Source of the DNA: Clostridiales bacterium
GTDB lineage: Bacteria; Bacillota; Clostridia; Christensenellales; Aristaeellaceae
NCBI GenBank assembly: GCA_015056145.1
Contig: SVGY01000022.1
Location: 1 to 37,966, forward strand
Direction: 5' to 3'
Length of the DNA: 37,966 nt
Part shown: in pieces, positions 1 through 7,675 of the stretch
Layout: every line of letters starts with the position of its first letter
Numbering within the stretch: the first letter of the stretch is position 1
Made by a program: the position numbers and the translations under genes
The notes under the pieces: model-generated
Databases searched by the model: none
Seen by the model: the letters and a program-made list of their open reading frames with translations, nothing else
What the model was told of the DNA's origin: nothing

Positions 1-137
1 GGTGAGGGCGCAATTATACGCACTGTGCCAGTGCATTGCGTTTATACAACCACCTAAGTAAACGAGCATCCGGCATATTCGCCAGATGCTCGCCTTTTTC
101 GTTGTGGGATCAATTCATCCTTAAGAATCCTCCCACC
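1..137 (+). repeat. Structured intergenic element, copy 1 (other copy at 12251-12383)
   Basis: About 135 nt that recur at 12251-12383. The first hairpin (9-40) has an outer stem CGCAAT/ATTGCG, a TATAC bulge and an inner stem GCACTG/CAGTGC. The second hairpin (63-92) pairs CGAGCATC with GATGCTCG and is followed by a T-rich run, like an intrinsic terminator. The element ends with a shared CTCCCACC. The inner stem is GCACCG/CGGTGC in the other copy, so one base pair changed on both sides, which suggests selection for RNA or single-stranded DNA structure. It may begin before the window. I do not recognise the class. An open frame across it (36-242) has no ribosome site and is not called. Confidence 0.6.
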
Positions 138-213
138 AGGCCCCAATTGTTTTTTCTTTGTTTTTTGTGTGCCCTCATGGCTTGCTCCATACAGGATTCG
201 TCAGCATCCTCCC

Positions 214-243
214 TTGACAGTGTAGCTCTTTCTCGTCTATAAT
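214..243 (+). promoter_or_regulatory. Sigma-A-type promoter upstream of rny
   Basis: TTGACA at 214-219 and TATAAT at 238-243 with an 18-bp spacer. It would start transcription near 250, about 345 nt before the rny start codon. Confidence 0.65.
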
Positions 244-249
244 ATGGTA

Positions 250-520
250 GTCGGCTGAATTATGCTTGTTGCGCCAGGCGCAAAGCATGGCTGTTTCGGA
301 TATACTTAAAGGACTGGCTTTTATTACCCGTTTTACATGGGTAGCGAAGTAATGGACGTCGGTTTTTTTCGGAAGCGTATTTACGCTTTTTGAGTATATG
401 TTTGGATGACGGGGAAGGTATGCCCTCTTGATAAAAGGGGAGAAGTGTATCCTTCCACAGTTGTTTGAAATCGAACCAGTTTACCAGGCCGATGAAGCTA
501 CCTGCTTCCCGGCCTTTTTT
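250..520 (+). ncRNA. Candidate non-coding RNA or structured leader upstream of rny
   Basis: The stretch between a near-consensus promoter and a strong terminator has no credible reading frame but several stems. These include a GC-rich hairpin around 270-295, ACCC/GGGT pairing around 330-350, AAGCG/CGCTT followed by T's near 373-393, and a long stem of GGAAGG with CCTTCC around 414-455. A stand-alone RNA of about 270 nt or an attenuated rny leader would both fit. I compared it by eye with 6S, RNase P, SRP and tmRNA signatures and could not assign it. Confidence 0.35.
487..520 (+). terminator. Intrinsic terminator between the leader/ncRNA and rny
   Basis: GGCCG pairs with CGGCC, with GAAGC/GCTTC nested inside, followed by six T's. 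It lies 76 nt before the rny start, so rny needs either read-through or another promoter. Confidence 0.7.
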
Positions 521-596
521 GTGCCGGAAAACTGAACCAAGAAGCAATCCCCCGATGAAACCTGACAAATTCATTTGAGGAAAGGAGTCGGAAATC

Positions 597-2138
597 ATGC
601 AGTGGTTATGGACCATTCTGATTGCCGCAGCAACAGCCGTCGCAGGCATTGCAGGCGGTTATCAATACCGTAAGCAGGCCAGTGAAAAAAAGATTGGCCG
701 CACGGAACAGTATGCCAAAAATCTGCTGGAAGAAGCCCAGCGCAAAGCAGATGAGAAGAAAAAAGAGACCATTCTGGAAGCCAAGGAAGAAGTGCTTCGG
801 CTGAAGACCGAGCTGGACAAGGAATGCAAGGACCGCCGTGCCGAGGTACAGCGCAGCGAGCGCCGCATCCTGCAGCGTGAGGAAAGCCTGGACAAGAAGC
901 AGGACAGCCTTGAGGCCCGGGAAGAAACCTTGACCCAGCGTGCCGCCGAGCTTACCCGTGAAGCGGAGCAGCTGGAAAAGGGCAAAGAGAAGCAGCTGCA
1001 GGAGCTGGAGCGCATCGCCGGCATGACCCAGGACGAAGCCTGCCAGATGCTGATCCAGCGGGTGCAGAAGCAGGCCTTCCGTGATGCCGCCGCCATGGTG
1101 CGTGATATCGAGACCCACGCCCGTGAAGAGGGCGAAAAGAAAGCCCGCAACATTATCGCCCTGGCTATCCAGAAGTGTGCCGCCGACCATGTGGCCGAAA
1201 GCACCGTCAGCGTAATCAGCCTGCCCAACGACGACATGAAGGGCCGCATCATCGGTCGTGAAGGCCGCAACATTCGTGCTCTTGAAACCGCCACCGGCGT
1301 TGACCTGATCATCGACGATACCCCCGAGGCCGTCATCGTCAGCGCTTTTGACCCCGTCCGCCGTGAGATCGCCCGCATTGCTGTGGAGCGCCTCATCATG
1401 GACGGCCGCATCCACCCCGCCCGCATTGAGGAAATGGTGGAAAAAGCCCGCAAGGAAGTGGATCAGCAGATCCGTGAAGCCGGCGAACAGGCCGTATTTG
1501 AAACCCATCAGCACGGCATCCACCACGAGCTGGTGAAGCTGCTGGGTCGCCTGCGTTACCGCACCTCCTACGGCCAGAACGTACTGAAGCATTCCATCGA
1601 AGTCAGCCATCTGGCTGGCATGATGGCCGCCGAGCTGGGCGCTGACGTGGCCCTGGCAAAGCGTGCCGGCCTTCTGCACGATATCGGCAAGGCTGTTGAC
1701 CACGAGGCCGAAGGTACCCACGTCACCCTGGGCGCCGAGCTGGCCCGCAAGTACCGTGAAAGCCCCGACGTGATCCACGCCATCCTGGCCCACCACAACG
1801 ACGTGGAACCCCAGACCGTGGAAGCCGTGCTGGTTCAGGCCGCTGACGCCATCTCCGCCGCACGTCCCGGCGCACGCCGCGAAAGCCTGGAGAACTACAT
1901 CAAGCGCCTTGAAAAGCTGGAAGAGATCGCCAATTCCTTCCAGGGTGTTGAAAAGTGCTTCGCCATCCAGTCCGGCCGTGAAGTGCGCATCATGGTCAAG
2001 CCCGAGGACGTTACCGACGAGGGCACCAAGGTGCTGGCCAAGGAAGTGGCCAAGCGCATCGAGCGGGAAATGGAGTACCCCGGCCAGATCCGTGTAAACG
2101 TGATCCGGGAAACCCGCAGCACCGAGTTCGCAAAGTAA
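597..2138 (+). CDS. rny: Ribonuclease Y
   Basis: RNase Y is a membrane-anchored endoribonuclease that starts mRNA decay in Firmicutes. The 513-residue length is normal for the family. In order: an N-terminal membrane segment (about residues 2-20), a long charged coiled coil (about 30-190), a KH RNA-binding domain with [12 protein letters not shown] (about 215-226), and an HD domain whose HD pair lies in LLHDIGK near residue 360, followed by ILAHHND. The start is set by AAAGGAG ten bases upstream. It is a stand-alone gene, preceded by the candidate leader and closed by its own terminator at 2154. High confidence; nothing unusual in the protein. Confidence 0.97.
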   Translation: MQWLWTILIAAATAVAGIAGGYQYRKQASEKKIGRTEQYAKNLLEEAQRKADEKKKETILEAKEEVLRLKTELDKECKDRRAEVQRSERRILQREESLDKKQDSLEAREETLTQRAAELTREAEQLEKGKEKQLQELERIAGMTQDEACQMLIQRVQKQAFRDAAAMVRDIETHAREEGEKKARNIIALAIQKCAADHVAESTVSVISLPNDDMKGRIIGREGRNIRALETATGVDLIIDDTPEAVIVSAFDPVRREIARIAVERLIMDGRIHPARIEEMVEKARKEVDQQIREAGEQAVFETHQHGIHHELVKLLGRLRYRTSYGQNVLKHSIEVSHLAGMMAAELGADVALAKRAGLLHDIGKAVDHEAEGTHVTLGAELARKYRESPDVIHAILAHHNDVEPQTVEAVLVQAADAISAARPGARRESLENYIKRLEKLEEIANSFQGVEKCFAIQSGREVRIMVKPEDVTDEGTKVLAKEVAKRIEREMEYPGQIRVNVIRETRSTEFAK

Positions 2139-2153
2139 ACAACATACACAAAT

Positions 2154-2191
2154 CCCCGTGCAGCCCACAACGAGGCCGCACGGGGTTTTTT
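2154..2191 (+). terminator. rny terminator
   Basis: CCCCGTGC (2154-2161) pairs with GCACGGGG (2178-2185) and is followed by T's; it lies 15 nt after the rny stop. Confidence 0.85.
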
Positions 2192-2205
2192 ATGGGTGGT
2201 GGTAA

Positions 2206-2930
2206 GGCGGGAGAAGGCTTTTCCCCGGGAAAAGCCCCCTCCCGCACCCTCCCGAAAAGCGCATATGGGGAAGGGTGATTTGTACAGGAAGGAACTGCCG
2301 GTTTGCGGTGGTTTCTTTTTGTGTGCCAACTTGGATGCATATGCGGTCTTCTTTTGCTTCTTTTCTTCTGGCACAGAAGAAAAGAAGGCCCCCGGCAGGG
2401 TTGCTGCGGGGACGTGCAGTGGCGGTATTGGCGGGAGAAGGCTTTTCCCCGGGAAAAGCCCCCTCCCGGACCCTCCCGAAAAGCGCATATGGGGAAGGGT
2501 TTTTTGTACAGGAAGGGGCTGCCGGTTTGCGGTGGTTTCTTTTTGTGTGCCAACTTGGATGAAAATGCGGTCTTCTTTTGCTTCTTTTCTTCTGCCACAG
2601 AAGAAAAGAAGGCCCCCGGCAGGGCTTGCTGCGGGGGCGAGTTGTGGCGGTAAGGCGGGAGAAGGCTTTTCCCCGGGAAAAGCCCCCTCCCGGACCCTCC
2701 CGAAAAGCGTATATAGGGAAGATTGTTTTGTTCAGAAAAGGGACTGCCGGTTTGCGGTGGGCTCTTTTTGCACGCTAACTTGTGTACAAATGCGGTCTTC
2801 TTTTGCTTCTTTTCTTCTGACACAGAAGAAAAGAAGGCCCCCGGCAGGGCTTGCGGCGGGCGCAGGCCGTGGCGGGTATTGGCGGGAGAAGGCTTTTCCC
2901 CGGGGAAAGCCCCCTCCCGCACCCGTGCAA
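2206..2930. repeat. Tandem array of about 225-bp palindromic units (three plus a partial fourth)
   Basis: Units begin with GGCGGGAGAAGGC at 2206, 2430, 2654 and 2881 (periods 224, 224 and 227). Each holds a GGCTTTTCCCC/GGGGAAAAGCC-type palindrome, a CTCCCG-rich stretch, a degenerate GCCGGTTTGCGG terminator-like hairpin, and a perfect pyrimidine/purine palindrome (CTTCTTTTCTTCTG, short loop, CAGAAGAAAAGAAG). Open frames cross it on both strands, but they simply follow the repeat, lack ribosome sites and are not called. The same family recurs at 11225-11470 and 12380-12822, and the core palindrome recurs in a diverged form near 24290 and 28270. The 2139-2970 interval has no gene. Confidence 0.85.
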
Positions 2931-2970
2931 TCCGCATCGGGCCTGCGGGGGTTTTCTCTGTTTCCATTTT

Positions 2971-3216
2971 TCATTCTCTCATCCGTACCAGCTCCCTGCC
3001 GCTTTGCATTCTTTGCTCCCTGCTGAGGCGGTCTTTGTCCCCCCGGGCCAGGGCATCCACATACTCCCCAGTAGTCAGGCCCAGCTTTTGCGCCTGCTTT
3101 GCGATGTGGATGTAGGCGCTGCGGCTCATGCGCAGGCAGACGCTCAGCTGGTCCGGGGCGTTATCGGTAAAGGGGATATCCAGCCCCTGCGTATCTGTAA
3201 ACAGCTTGCTTTTCAT
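2971..3216 (-). CDS. Small hypothetical protein, ribbon-helix-helix-like
   Basis: An 81-residue protein. The start ATG (complement of 3214-3216) follows GGAGGG at good spacing. The middle (LSVCLRMSRSAYIHIAKQAQ, then LGLTTGEYVDAL) has the strand-helix-helix pattern of CopG/Arc-type repressors or plasmid-type RHH proteins, and the C-terminal third is arginine/glutamate-rich. It reads away from the neighbouring membrane-protein gene and ends 40 nt from the tandem repeat array. A role as a small DNA-binding regulator or antitoxin is possible, but no toxin gene is visible beside it. The fold is inferred by eye only. Confidence 0.6.
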   Translation of the reverse strand: MKSKLFTDTQGLDIPFTDNAPDQLSVCLRMSRSAYIHIAKQAQKLGLTTGEYVDALARGDKDRLSREQRMQSGRELVRMRE

Positions 3217-3316
3217 TGCTTTTCCCTCCGCAGTATCCTATGCCCGCAGGGCCGGGGTGGTTCAGGGAAAAAGCATGCCCTTTTCCTCCGGCGGGTATGC
3301 ATCTTGGGCCAAATGT

Positions 3317-3324
3317 GTTATAAT
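3317..3324 (+). promoter_or_regulatory. Extended -10 promoter for the 3363 gene
   Basis: TATAAT at 3319-3324 is preceded directly by TGT, an extended -10; no good -35 is visible. Transcription would start near 3331. This makes the ATG at 3330 effectively leaderless and favours the TTG start at 3363. Confidence 0.5.
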
Positions 3325-3362
3325 GAAAGATGGAACAATCTGCACACAGGGAGGCGAACCGA

Positions 3363-3719
3363 TTGTACGCAGGAATTCTTCGCTTTTTGATCACCGCTGC
3401 GGTGATTCCGCTCTGCGCTCATTTTCAGTTCATGGACGGCGTGACCCTTGTTAACATGAATAACACCATTGTCCTGGGCGTTATCCTGGCGGTGGGCTAT
3501 ACGCTGCTGCGGCCCGTGGTGCGGCTGCTTTTGAAGGTGGTCAATTTCTGCACCCTTGGTTTGCTTTATGTGGTGGTGGACGGCTGGCTGATCCAGCTGG
3601 CTGCCCGGCGGGTGGATAACAGCGTCATCATCAAAAACTTCTGGTGGGCGCTGGCTCTTGCGCTGCTTATCAATGTGGGCCGCACCCTTGTGGATATGGT
3701 CACAGGCAAAACCAAGTAA
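3363..3719 (+). CDS. YvlD/phage-holin-4-like small membrane protein
   Basis: A 118-residue protein with about four hydrophobic segments. The stretch GYTLLRPVVRLLLKVVNF followed by CTLGLLYVVVDGWLI matches the LRPVLKLL...LTLGLF signature of the YvlD/Phage_holin_4_2 membrane family, whose function is poorly known. I chose TTG at 3363 because AGGGAGG (3348-3354) sits eight bases before it, while the upstream ATG at 3330 falls on the predicted transcription start and has no ribosome site. It ends 18 nt before surE and is probably co-transcribed with it. A phage-lysis role is unlikely in this setting. Confidence 0.75.
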   Translation: MYAGILRFLITAAVIPLCAHFQFMDGVTLVNMNNTIVLGVILAVGYTLLRPVVRLLLKVVNFCTLGLLYVVVDGWLIQLAARRVDNSVIIKNFWWALALALLINVGRTLVDMVTGKTK

Positions 3720-3737
3720 GAAAAGGAGCCATCCTTT

Positions 3738-4508
3738 ATGCATATTTTCCTTGTCAATGACGACGGCATCGGCGCAGTGGGCATCATGGCCCTTTTGGAG
3801 GCTGCCGTGAAGCGGGGCCACCGGGTTACTATGTGTGCGCCCAGCGGGCAGATGAGCGCCGCCAGCCAGCGCATTACCTTAAACCAGCCCCTGATGGTGC
3901 GGGAATATCCCCTGAAGCAGGAGAACGCCGTGGCCTATGCCATCGACGGTACGCCTGCGGATTGCGTCCGGGTGGGCCTGTGCCCCGGCGGCCTTGTGAA
4001 GGATAAGCCGGATCTGCTGATTTCCGGCATCAACAATGGCCATAATGCAGGCACGGCGGTGTATTACAGCGGCACCGTGGCCGCCGCCCGGGAAGGATCC
4101 CTTATGCGGGTGCCCGCCGTGGCTGCCTCCATCGCCTACAGGGCCGCAGAGGAACTGGTTTACGATATGGCGGATTTCGTCGTCCGGATGGGCGAAAAGC
4201 ACGCCGCTGCACCCTTTACCCGGGGCGAAGTGCTCAATATCAACGCCCCCGCCCTCCCGGTCAGGGACTGGGCCGGGGTACACTATGCGCCTTTGTCTCA
4301 GGCACACTTTACCGACCGGTATGAGCAGCGCTTCCATCCCCGCTCCGGCGGCAGCTATTTCTGGCTGGATATGGCCGATGATACGGAGCCCCCGGAAGAA
4401 GGCAGCGACCTGTGGCATCTCAGCCGGAATGCCGCTACGCTGACGCTGATGGGCAATATTGCTTCCGCCCCGGAGGAAAGCTTCCTTACGGGAAAGTATC
4501 TGGACTAA
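3738..4508 (+). CDS. surE: 5'/3'-nucleotidase SurE
   Basis: SurE is a metal-dependent phosphatase of nucleoside 5'- and 3'-monophosphates. The 256 residues carry the family signatures: NDDG at residues 7-10 (metal-binding Asp pair), SGINNGHNAG near 95-104 and YYSGTVAAAREG near 110-121. The ATG follows AAAGGAG. It sits between the small membrane protein and an RpiR-type regulator; the regulator's ribosome site overlaps the surE stop, so the genes form an operon. The C-terminal half is more divergent, as is usual for the family. Confidence 0.95.
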   Translation: MHIFLVNDDGIGAVGIMALLEAAVKRGHRVTMCAPSGQMSAASQRITLNQPLMVREYPLKQENAVAYAIDGTPADCVRVGLCPGGLVKDKPDLLISGINNGHNAGTAVYYSGTVAAAREGSLMRVPAVAASIAYRAAEELVYDMADFVVRMGEKHAAAPFTRGEVLNINAPALPVRDWAGVHYAPLSQAHFTDRYEQRFHPRSGGSYFWLDMADDTEPPEEGSDLWHLSRNAATLTLMGNIASAPEESFLTGKYLD

Positions 4509-4521
4509 GGGAGGGACCTTT

Positions 4522-5388
4522 TTGCAGGACCATATGCGGCTCATTGAGCGGCTCAGTCTCAGTGACAAGCCCCTGAGCAAGGGTCAGAAACGCATTGCGG
4601 AATTTATCGCCCTCCACCCGGAAAAGGCGGGCTCCATGACCGCCGCCATGCTGGGCAGCCAGTGCGGCGTAAGCGAAAGCACGGTGGTTCGCTTTGCGGT
4701 GGCCCTGGGCTATGAGGGATATCCCGAATTGCAGGAAAAGCTCCGGTCTCTGGTGCGCCAGCAGCTTACCGCAGAGCAGCGCTTCGATCTGATGGGAACC
4801 ATGGGCCCCGAAGAGGTGCTGCCCACGGTTTTAAAAAACGACCTGCAAAACATGCGCAAAACCATGGAGGAACTCAGCCGCAAGGATTTTGACCTGGCGG
4901 TGGATGCACTCCTTCACGCAAAGCGCATCTATGTAATGGGCCTGCGTTCTTCGGCGCCCCTGGCACAGTTCCTGTACCATTACCTGCACCAGATTCTGGA
5001 AGATGTTGTTCTGGTGCAGAATACCACCGGCGATGTGCTGGAGGAAATTGAACGCATCGGCCCGGAGGACGTGCTGTTTTCCATCAGCTTTCCCCGGTAC
5101 TCCAGCCGCACGCTGGAATGCGTACGCTTTGCCCGGCAGAACGGCGCAAAGATCATCGGCATGACCGACGGGGAAATGTCCCCCCTGAAGGAGCTTTCCC
5201 ACCTGTGCCTCCTGGCCCATACGGATATGATCGGCTTTGTGGACAGCCTCGCTGCGCCCCTGTCGCTGATCAATGCGCTGGTCATCGCCATCGGCATGAG
5301 CCGCCGGGGCGAACTGGAGGAGCATTTCAAACGGCTGGAGGGAATATGGAACGCGCACAGCGTCTATATCGACAATGCACATGAATAA
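4522..5388 (+). CDS. MurR/RpiR-family transcriptional regulator
   Basis: A 288-residue regulator. The N-terminal HTH_6 domain (residues about 5-80) includes SKGQKRIAEFI and the recognition region GVSESTVVRFAVALGYEGYP. A SIS sugar-phosphate-binding domain spans about 120-260 (RIYVMGLRSSAPLAQFL, then FSISFPRYSSRT). Such proteins sense phosphosugars, but the ligand cannot be told. I place the start at TTG 4522, seven bases after AGGGAGG, not at ATG 4534, where spacing would be 19. It overlaps the next gene by 8-14 nt, implying translational coupling. No obvious sugar catabolic gene is adjacent, so its regulon is unclear. Confidence 0.88.
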   Translation: MQDHMRLIERLSLSDKPLSKGQKRIAEFIALHPEKAGSMTAAMLGSQCGVSESTVVRFAVALGYEGYPELQEKLRSLVRQQLTAEQRFDLMGTMGPEEVLPTVLKNDLQNMRKTMEELSRKDFDLAVDALLHAKRIYVMGLRSSAPLAQFLYHYLHQILEDVVLVQNTTGDVLEEIERIGPEDVLFSISFPRYSSRTLECVRFARQNGAKIIGMTDGEMSPLKELSHLCLLAHTDMIGFVDSLAAPLSLINALVIAIGMSRRGELEEHFKRLEGIWNAHSVYIDNAHE

Positions 5389-6613
5389 AGTAATCGTAAT
5401 CGGCGGCGGCGCAGCGGGCATGCTGGCAGCCATCACCGCCGCAGAGAACGGCGCCGCCGTGACCCTGCTTGAGAAAAACGAAAAGCTGGGCAAGAAGATC
5501 TATATCACCGGCAAGGGCCGCTGCAACGTAACCAACGCCTGCACGCCGGAGCAGTTCCGGCAGAAGGTGGTTAAAAATCCCCGGTTTTTGTACTCTGCGC
5601 TGGATGCCTTTTCTCCCTCGGATATGATGGAAAAGCTGGAAAAGCTGGGCTGCCCGGTGAAGGTGGAAAGAGGCGAAAGAGTCTTTCCTGCCAGCGAAAA
5701 GGCCAGCGACGTGACCCGGGCCCTGGAAAGAGAACTGCACCGCCTTCGGGTGGAAGTGCGCCTCCATGCGGAGGTGGAAAAGCTGCTGACGGCGGATGGC
5801 GCTGTATCCGGCGTAATGCTGAAAAACGGGGAAAGCCTTCCTGCCCACCGGGTCATTGTGGCCACCGGCGGCCAGAGCTACCCCACCACCGGTTCCACCG
5901 GCGACGGCTTCCGCTGGCTTTCGGCCCTGGGCCATACCGTCTTTCCGCCGTTGCCCTCGCTGATTCCCCTTACCAGCGATGCAGGGTGGATCCGTGCATT
6001 GCAGGGCCTCAGCCTGAAAAACGTGCGCCTTACCTTGAAGAGCGGCAAGAAAACCCTCTTTACCGATATCGGCGAGATGCTCTTTACCCACTTCGGCATC
6101 TCCGGCCCGCTGGTGCTTTCCGCTTCAGCCTATGTGACGGAAATGAGCCCCGAGGATTTTTCCCTCACATTGGATCTGAAACCCGGCCTCAGCGAGGATC
6201 AGCTGAATCAGCGAATCCTCCGGGATCTGGACGCCTCCGGCAAAAAACAGCTGCGCACGCTTTTGGGCGGCCTGTTTCCCTCCCGGCTGGCGGAGGAAAT
6301 GCCTGCCCTGTGCGGCTTCCCGCCTGAAACCCTGGCCTGCGATATGACCCGGGAAATGCGGCAAAGCCTTGTGCGCCTCACCAAGGAGCTGCCCCTGCCC
6401 ATCAGCGGCACCCGTCCCCTTCAGGAGGCGGTAGTCACCCGGGGCGGCGTATCGGTGAAGGAAATGGATCCCCGCACCATGGAAAGCAAGTTGATTCCCG
6501 GCCTGTACGTTACCGGCGAATTGCTGGATGTGGATGCCATGACCGGCGGCTTCAACCTGCAGATTGCCTTCTCCACAGGCTATCTGGCCGGGCAGAACGC
6601 TGCCTTTGACTGA
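5375..6613 (+). CDS. HI0933-family NAD(P)/FAD-dependent flavoprotein
   Basis: A 412-residue flavoprotein of the HI0933/YhiN type. The N-terminus has a Rossmann dinucleotide fold (VIVIGGGAAGMLAA, residues about 6-19), then KGRCNVTNAC, VVATGGQSYPTTGSTGDG mid-protein, and the conserved C-terminal region around GGVSVKEMD and GLYVTGELLDVDAMTGGFN. The cellular substrate of this family is not established. Start is ATG 5375 or ATG 5381; neither has a clear ribosome site, and both overlap the end of the regulator gene, so translation is likely coupled. It contains an AGATCT site (5496-5501), the expected target of the restriction system at 31 kb if that system cuts like BglII. Confidence 0.9.
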   Translation: MHMNKVIVIGGGAAGMLAAITAAENGAAVTLLEKNEKLGKKIYITGKGRCNVTNACTPEQFRQKVVKNPRFLYSALDAFSPSDMMEKLEKLGCPVKVERGERVFPASEKASDVTRALERELHRLRVEVRLHAEVEKLLTADGAVSGVMLKNGESLPAHRVIVATGGQSYPTTGSTGDGFRWLSALGHTVFPPLPSLIPLTSDAGWIRALQGLSLKNVRLTLKSGKKTLFTDIGEMLFTHFGISGPLVLSASAYVTEMSPEDFSLTLDLKPGLSEDQLNQRILRDLDASGKKQLRTLLGGLFPSRLAEEMPALCGFPPETLACDMTREMRQSLVRLTKELPLPISGTRPLQEAVVTRGGVSVKEMDPRTMESKLIPGLYVTGELLDVDAMTGGFNLQIAFSTGYLAGQNAAFD

Positions 6614-6646
6614 GAACTTATTACCTCACAGGAGTATTGATACATC

Positions 6647-7636
6647 ATGCAGTACATTGTTTTGGATCTGGAATGGAACCAGCCCGTCAGCTATGCTTCC
6701 GCCGCCTACCGCAAGGTGGGGGAGAATCTGCTCTTTGAAGTGATCCAGATCGGCGCAGCCAAAGTGAACGAGCGCATGGAACTGGTGGATACCATCTCCG
6801 TGCTGATCTGCCCCACCCACTACCTTACCATTCATCCCCGGGTGAAGCGGATGACCGGCATCACCCAGGAGCTGATCTGCGATGCACCCCATTTTGCAGA
6901 GGGCGCAAACAGCTTCCTGGACTGGTGCGGCGAGGATGCGGTGTGCCTTACCTGGGGCGGGGATGATATCAGCGTTTTCCAGCAGAACATGGATTTTTTC
7001 GGCGTGGAGCGCAAGCTGCCGCCCATGTATGACCTGCAGCGGCTCTATGCCGCCGAGCGGGGCAAGAGCGGCCAGGTGGCCCTGAAAACCGCCATGGAGG
7101 AGCTGGAGATCCAGCCCGAGGAAGACCGTGCCTTCCACAATGCCATGCATGATGCCTACTACACCGCCCGGGTGTGGCAGAAGCTGCCTCATCCCGAAAA
7201 GGTGCTGGATTATGAGGAGCACGCCAAAAAGCTGAGCCACAACGAGCGCCGGGTACGCTTCCGGGCCACGGAGACCGTTCCCTCGGTGACTGCCGCTTTG
7301 GAGAGCGATAAGCTCCGGGCCCCCCGCTGCCCTACCTGCGGCCAGATGACCAGCCTGAAAACCGAGCTGATTCCTCAGGCGCCCGGCAAGTTCATTGCTC
7401 TGTGCCAGTGCAAGCATCATGGCACGCTGTTTTTGAAGGCTCATTTTGCAAAGCTGCCCGACGGCCAGGTAGGCATGCACCTGAGCATCCTTCCCGCCAA
7501 CAAGCAGAGCCGGGCCTATCTGCACACCAAGGAACTGCAGTACCAGTACAAGCGCAAGCGGGGCGACTACGACAACGTGGACTGGAACGACCTTTCCGCC
7601 GCACTGTCCACCAATATGCCCTTTGAGGATATGTGA
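6647..7636 (+). CDS. DEDD-family 3'-5' exonuclease with zinc-binding tail
   Basis: A 329-residue protein. The N-terminal DEDDh exonuclease fold shows Asp7 and Glu9 (VLDLEWNQ), a second acidic motif near residue 107 (WGGDDISVFQQN), and the His/Asp pair in HNAMHDAYYTA near 163. The C-terminal part has CPTCG (about 227) and CQC (about 252), a likely zinc ribbon. Related proteins in clostridia are annotated as exonuclease-like or KapD-like; whether DNA or RNA is the substrate is not shown. AGGAG lies 12 nt before ATG, a long spacing. It follows the flavoprotein by 33 nt and is probably in the same operon. Confidence 0.85.
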   Translation: MQYIVLDLEWNQPVSYASAAYRKVGENLLFEVIQIGAAKVNERMELVDTISVLICPTHYLTIHPRVKRMTGITQELICDAPHFAEGANSFLDWCGEDAVCLTWGGDDISVFQQNMDFFGVERKLPPMYDLQRLYAAERGKSGQVALKTAMEELEIQPEEDRAFHNAMHDAYYTARVWQKLPHPEKVLDYEEHAKKLSHNERRVRFRATETVPSVTAALESDKLRAPRCPTCGQMTSLKTELIPQAPGKFIALCQCKHHGTLFLKAHFAKLPDGQVGMHLSILPANKQSRAYLHTKELQYQYKRKRGDYDNVDWNDLSAALSTNMPFEDM

Positions 7637-7675
7637 CTTTCCCTTTTTCGACGCTTTCCAGAAGGAGGCAGAGGA

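Noticed and set aside
36..242. 68-codon open frame near the window start
   Set aside because: It overlaps the structured element and the rny-side promoter, lacks a ribosome site, and its residues look random.
606..2168. Open frame of 520 codons opposite rny
   Set aside because: Antisense artefact of codon bias; residues are low-complexity and RNase Y on the plus strand is unmistakable.
2196..3026. Several open frames on both strands through the tandem repeats
   Set aside because: They repeat with the DNA unit, have no ribosome sites and no codon-level signal. Similar frames occur at 11168-11503 and 12290-12954.
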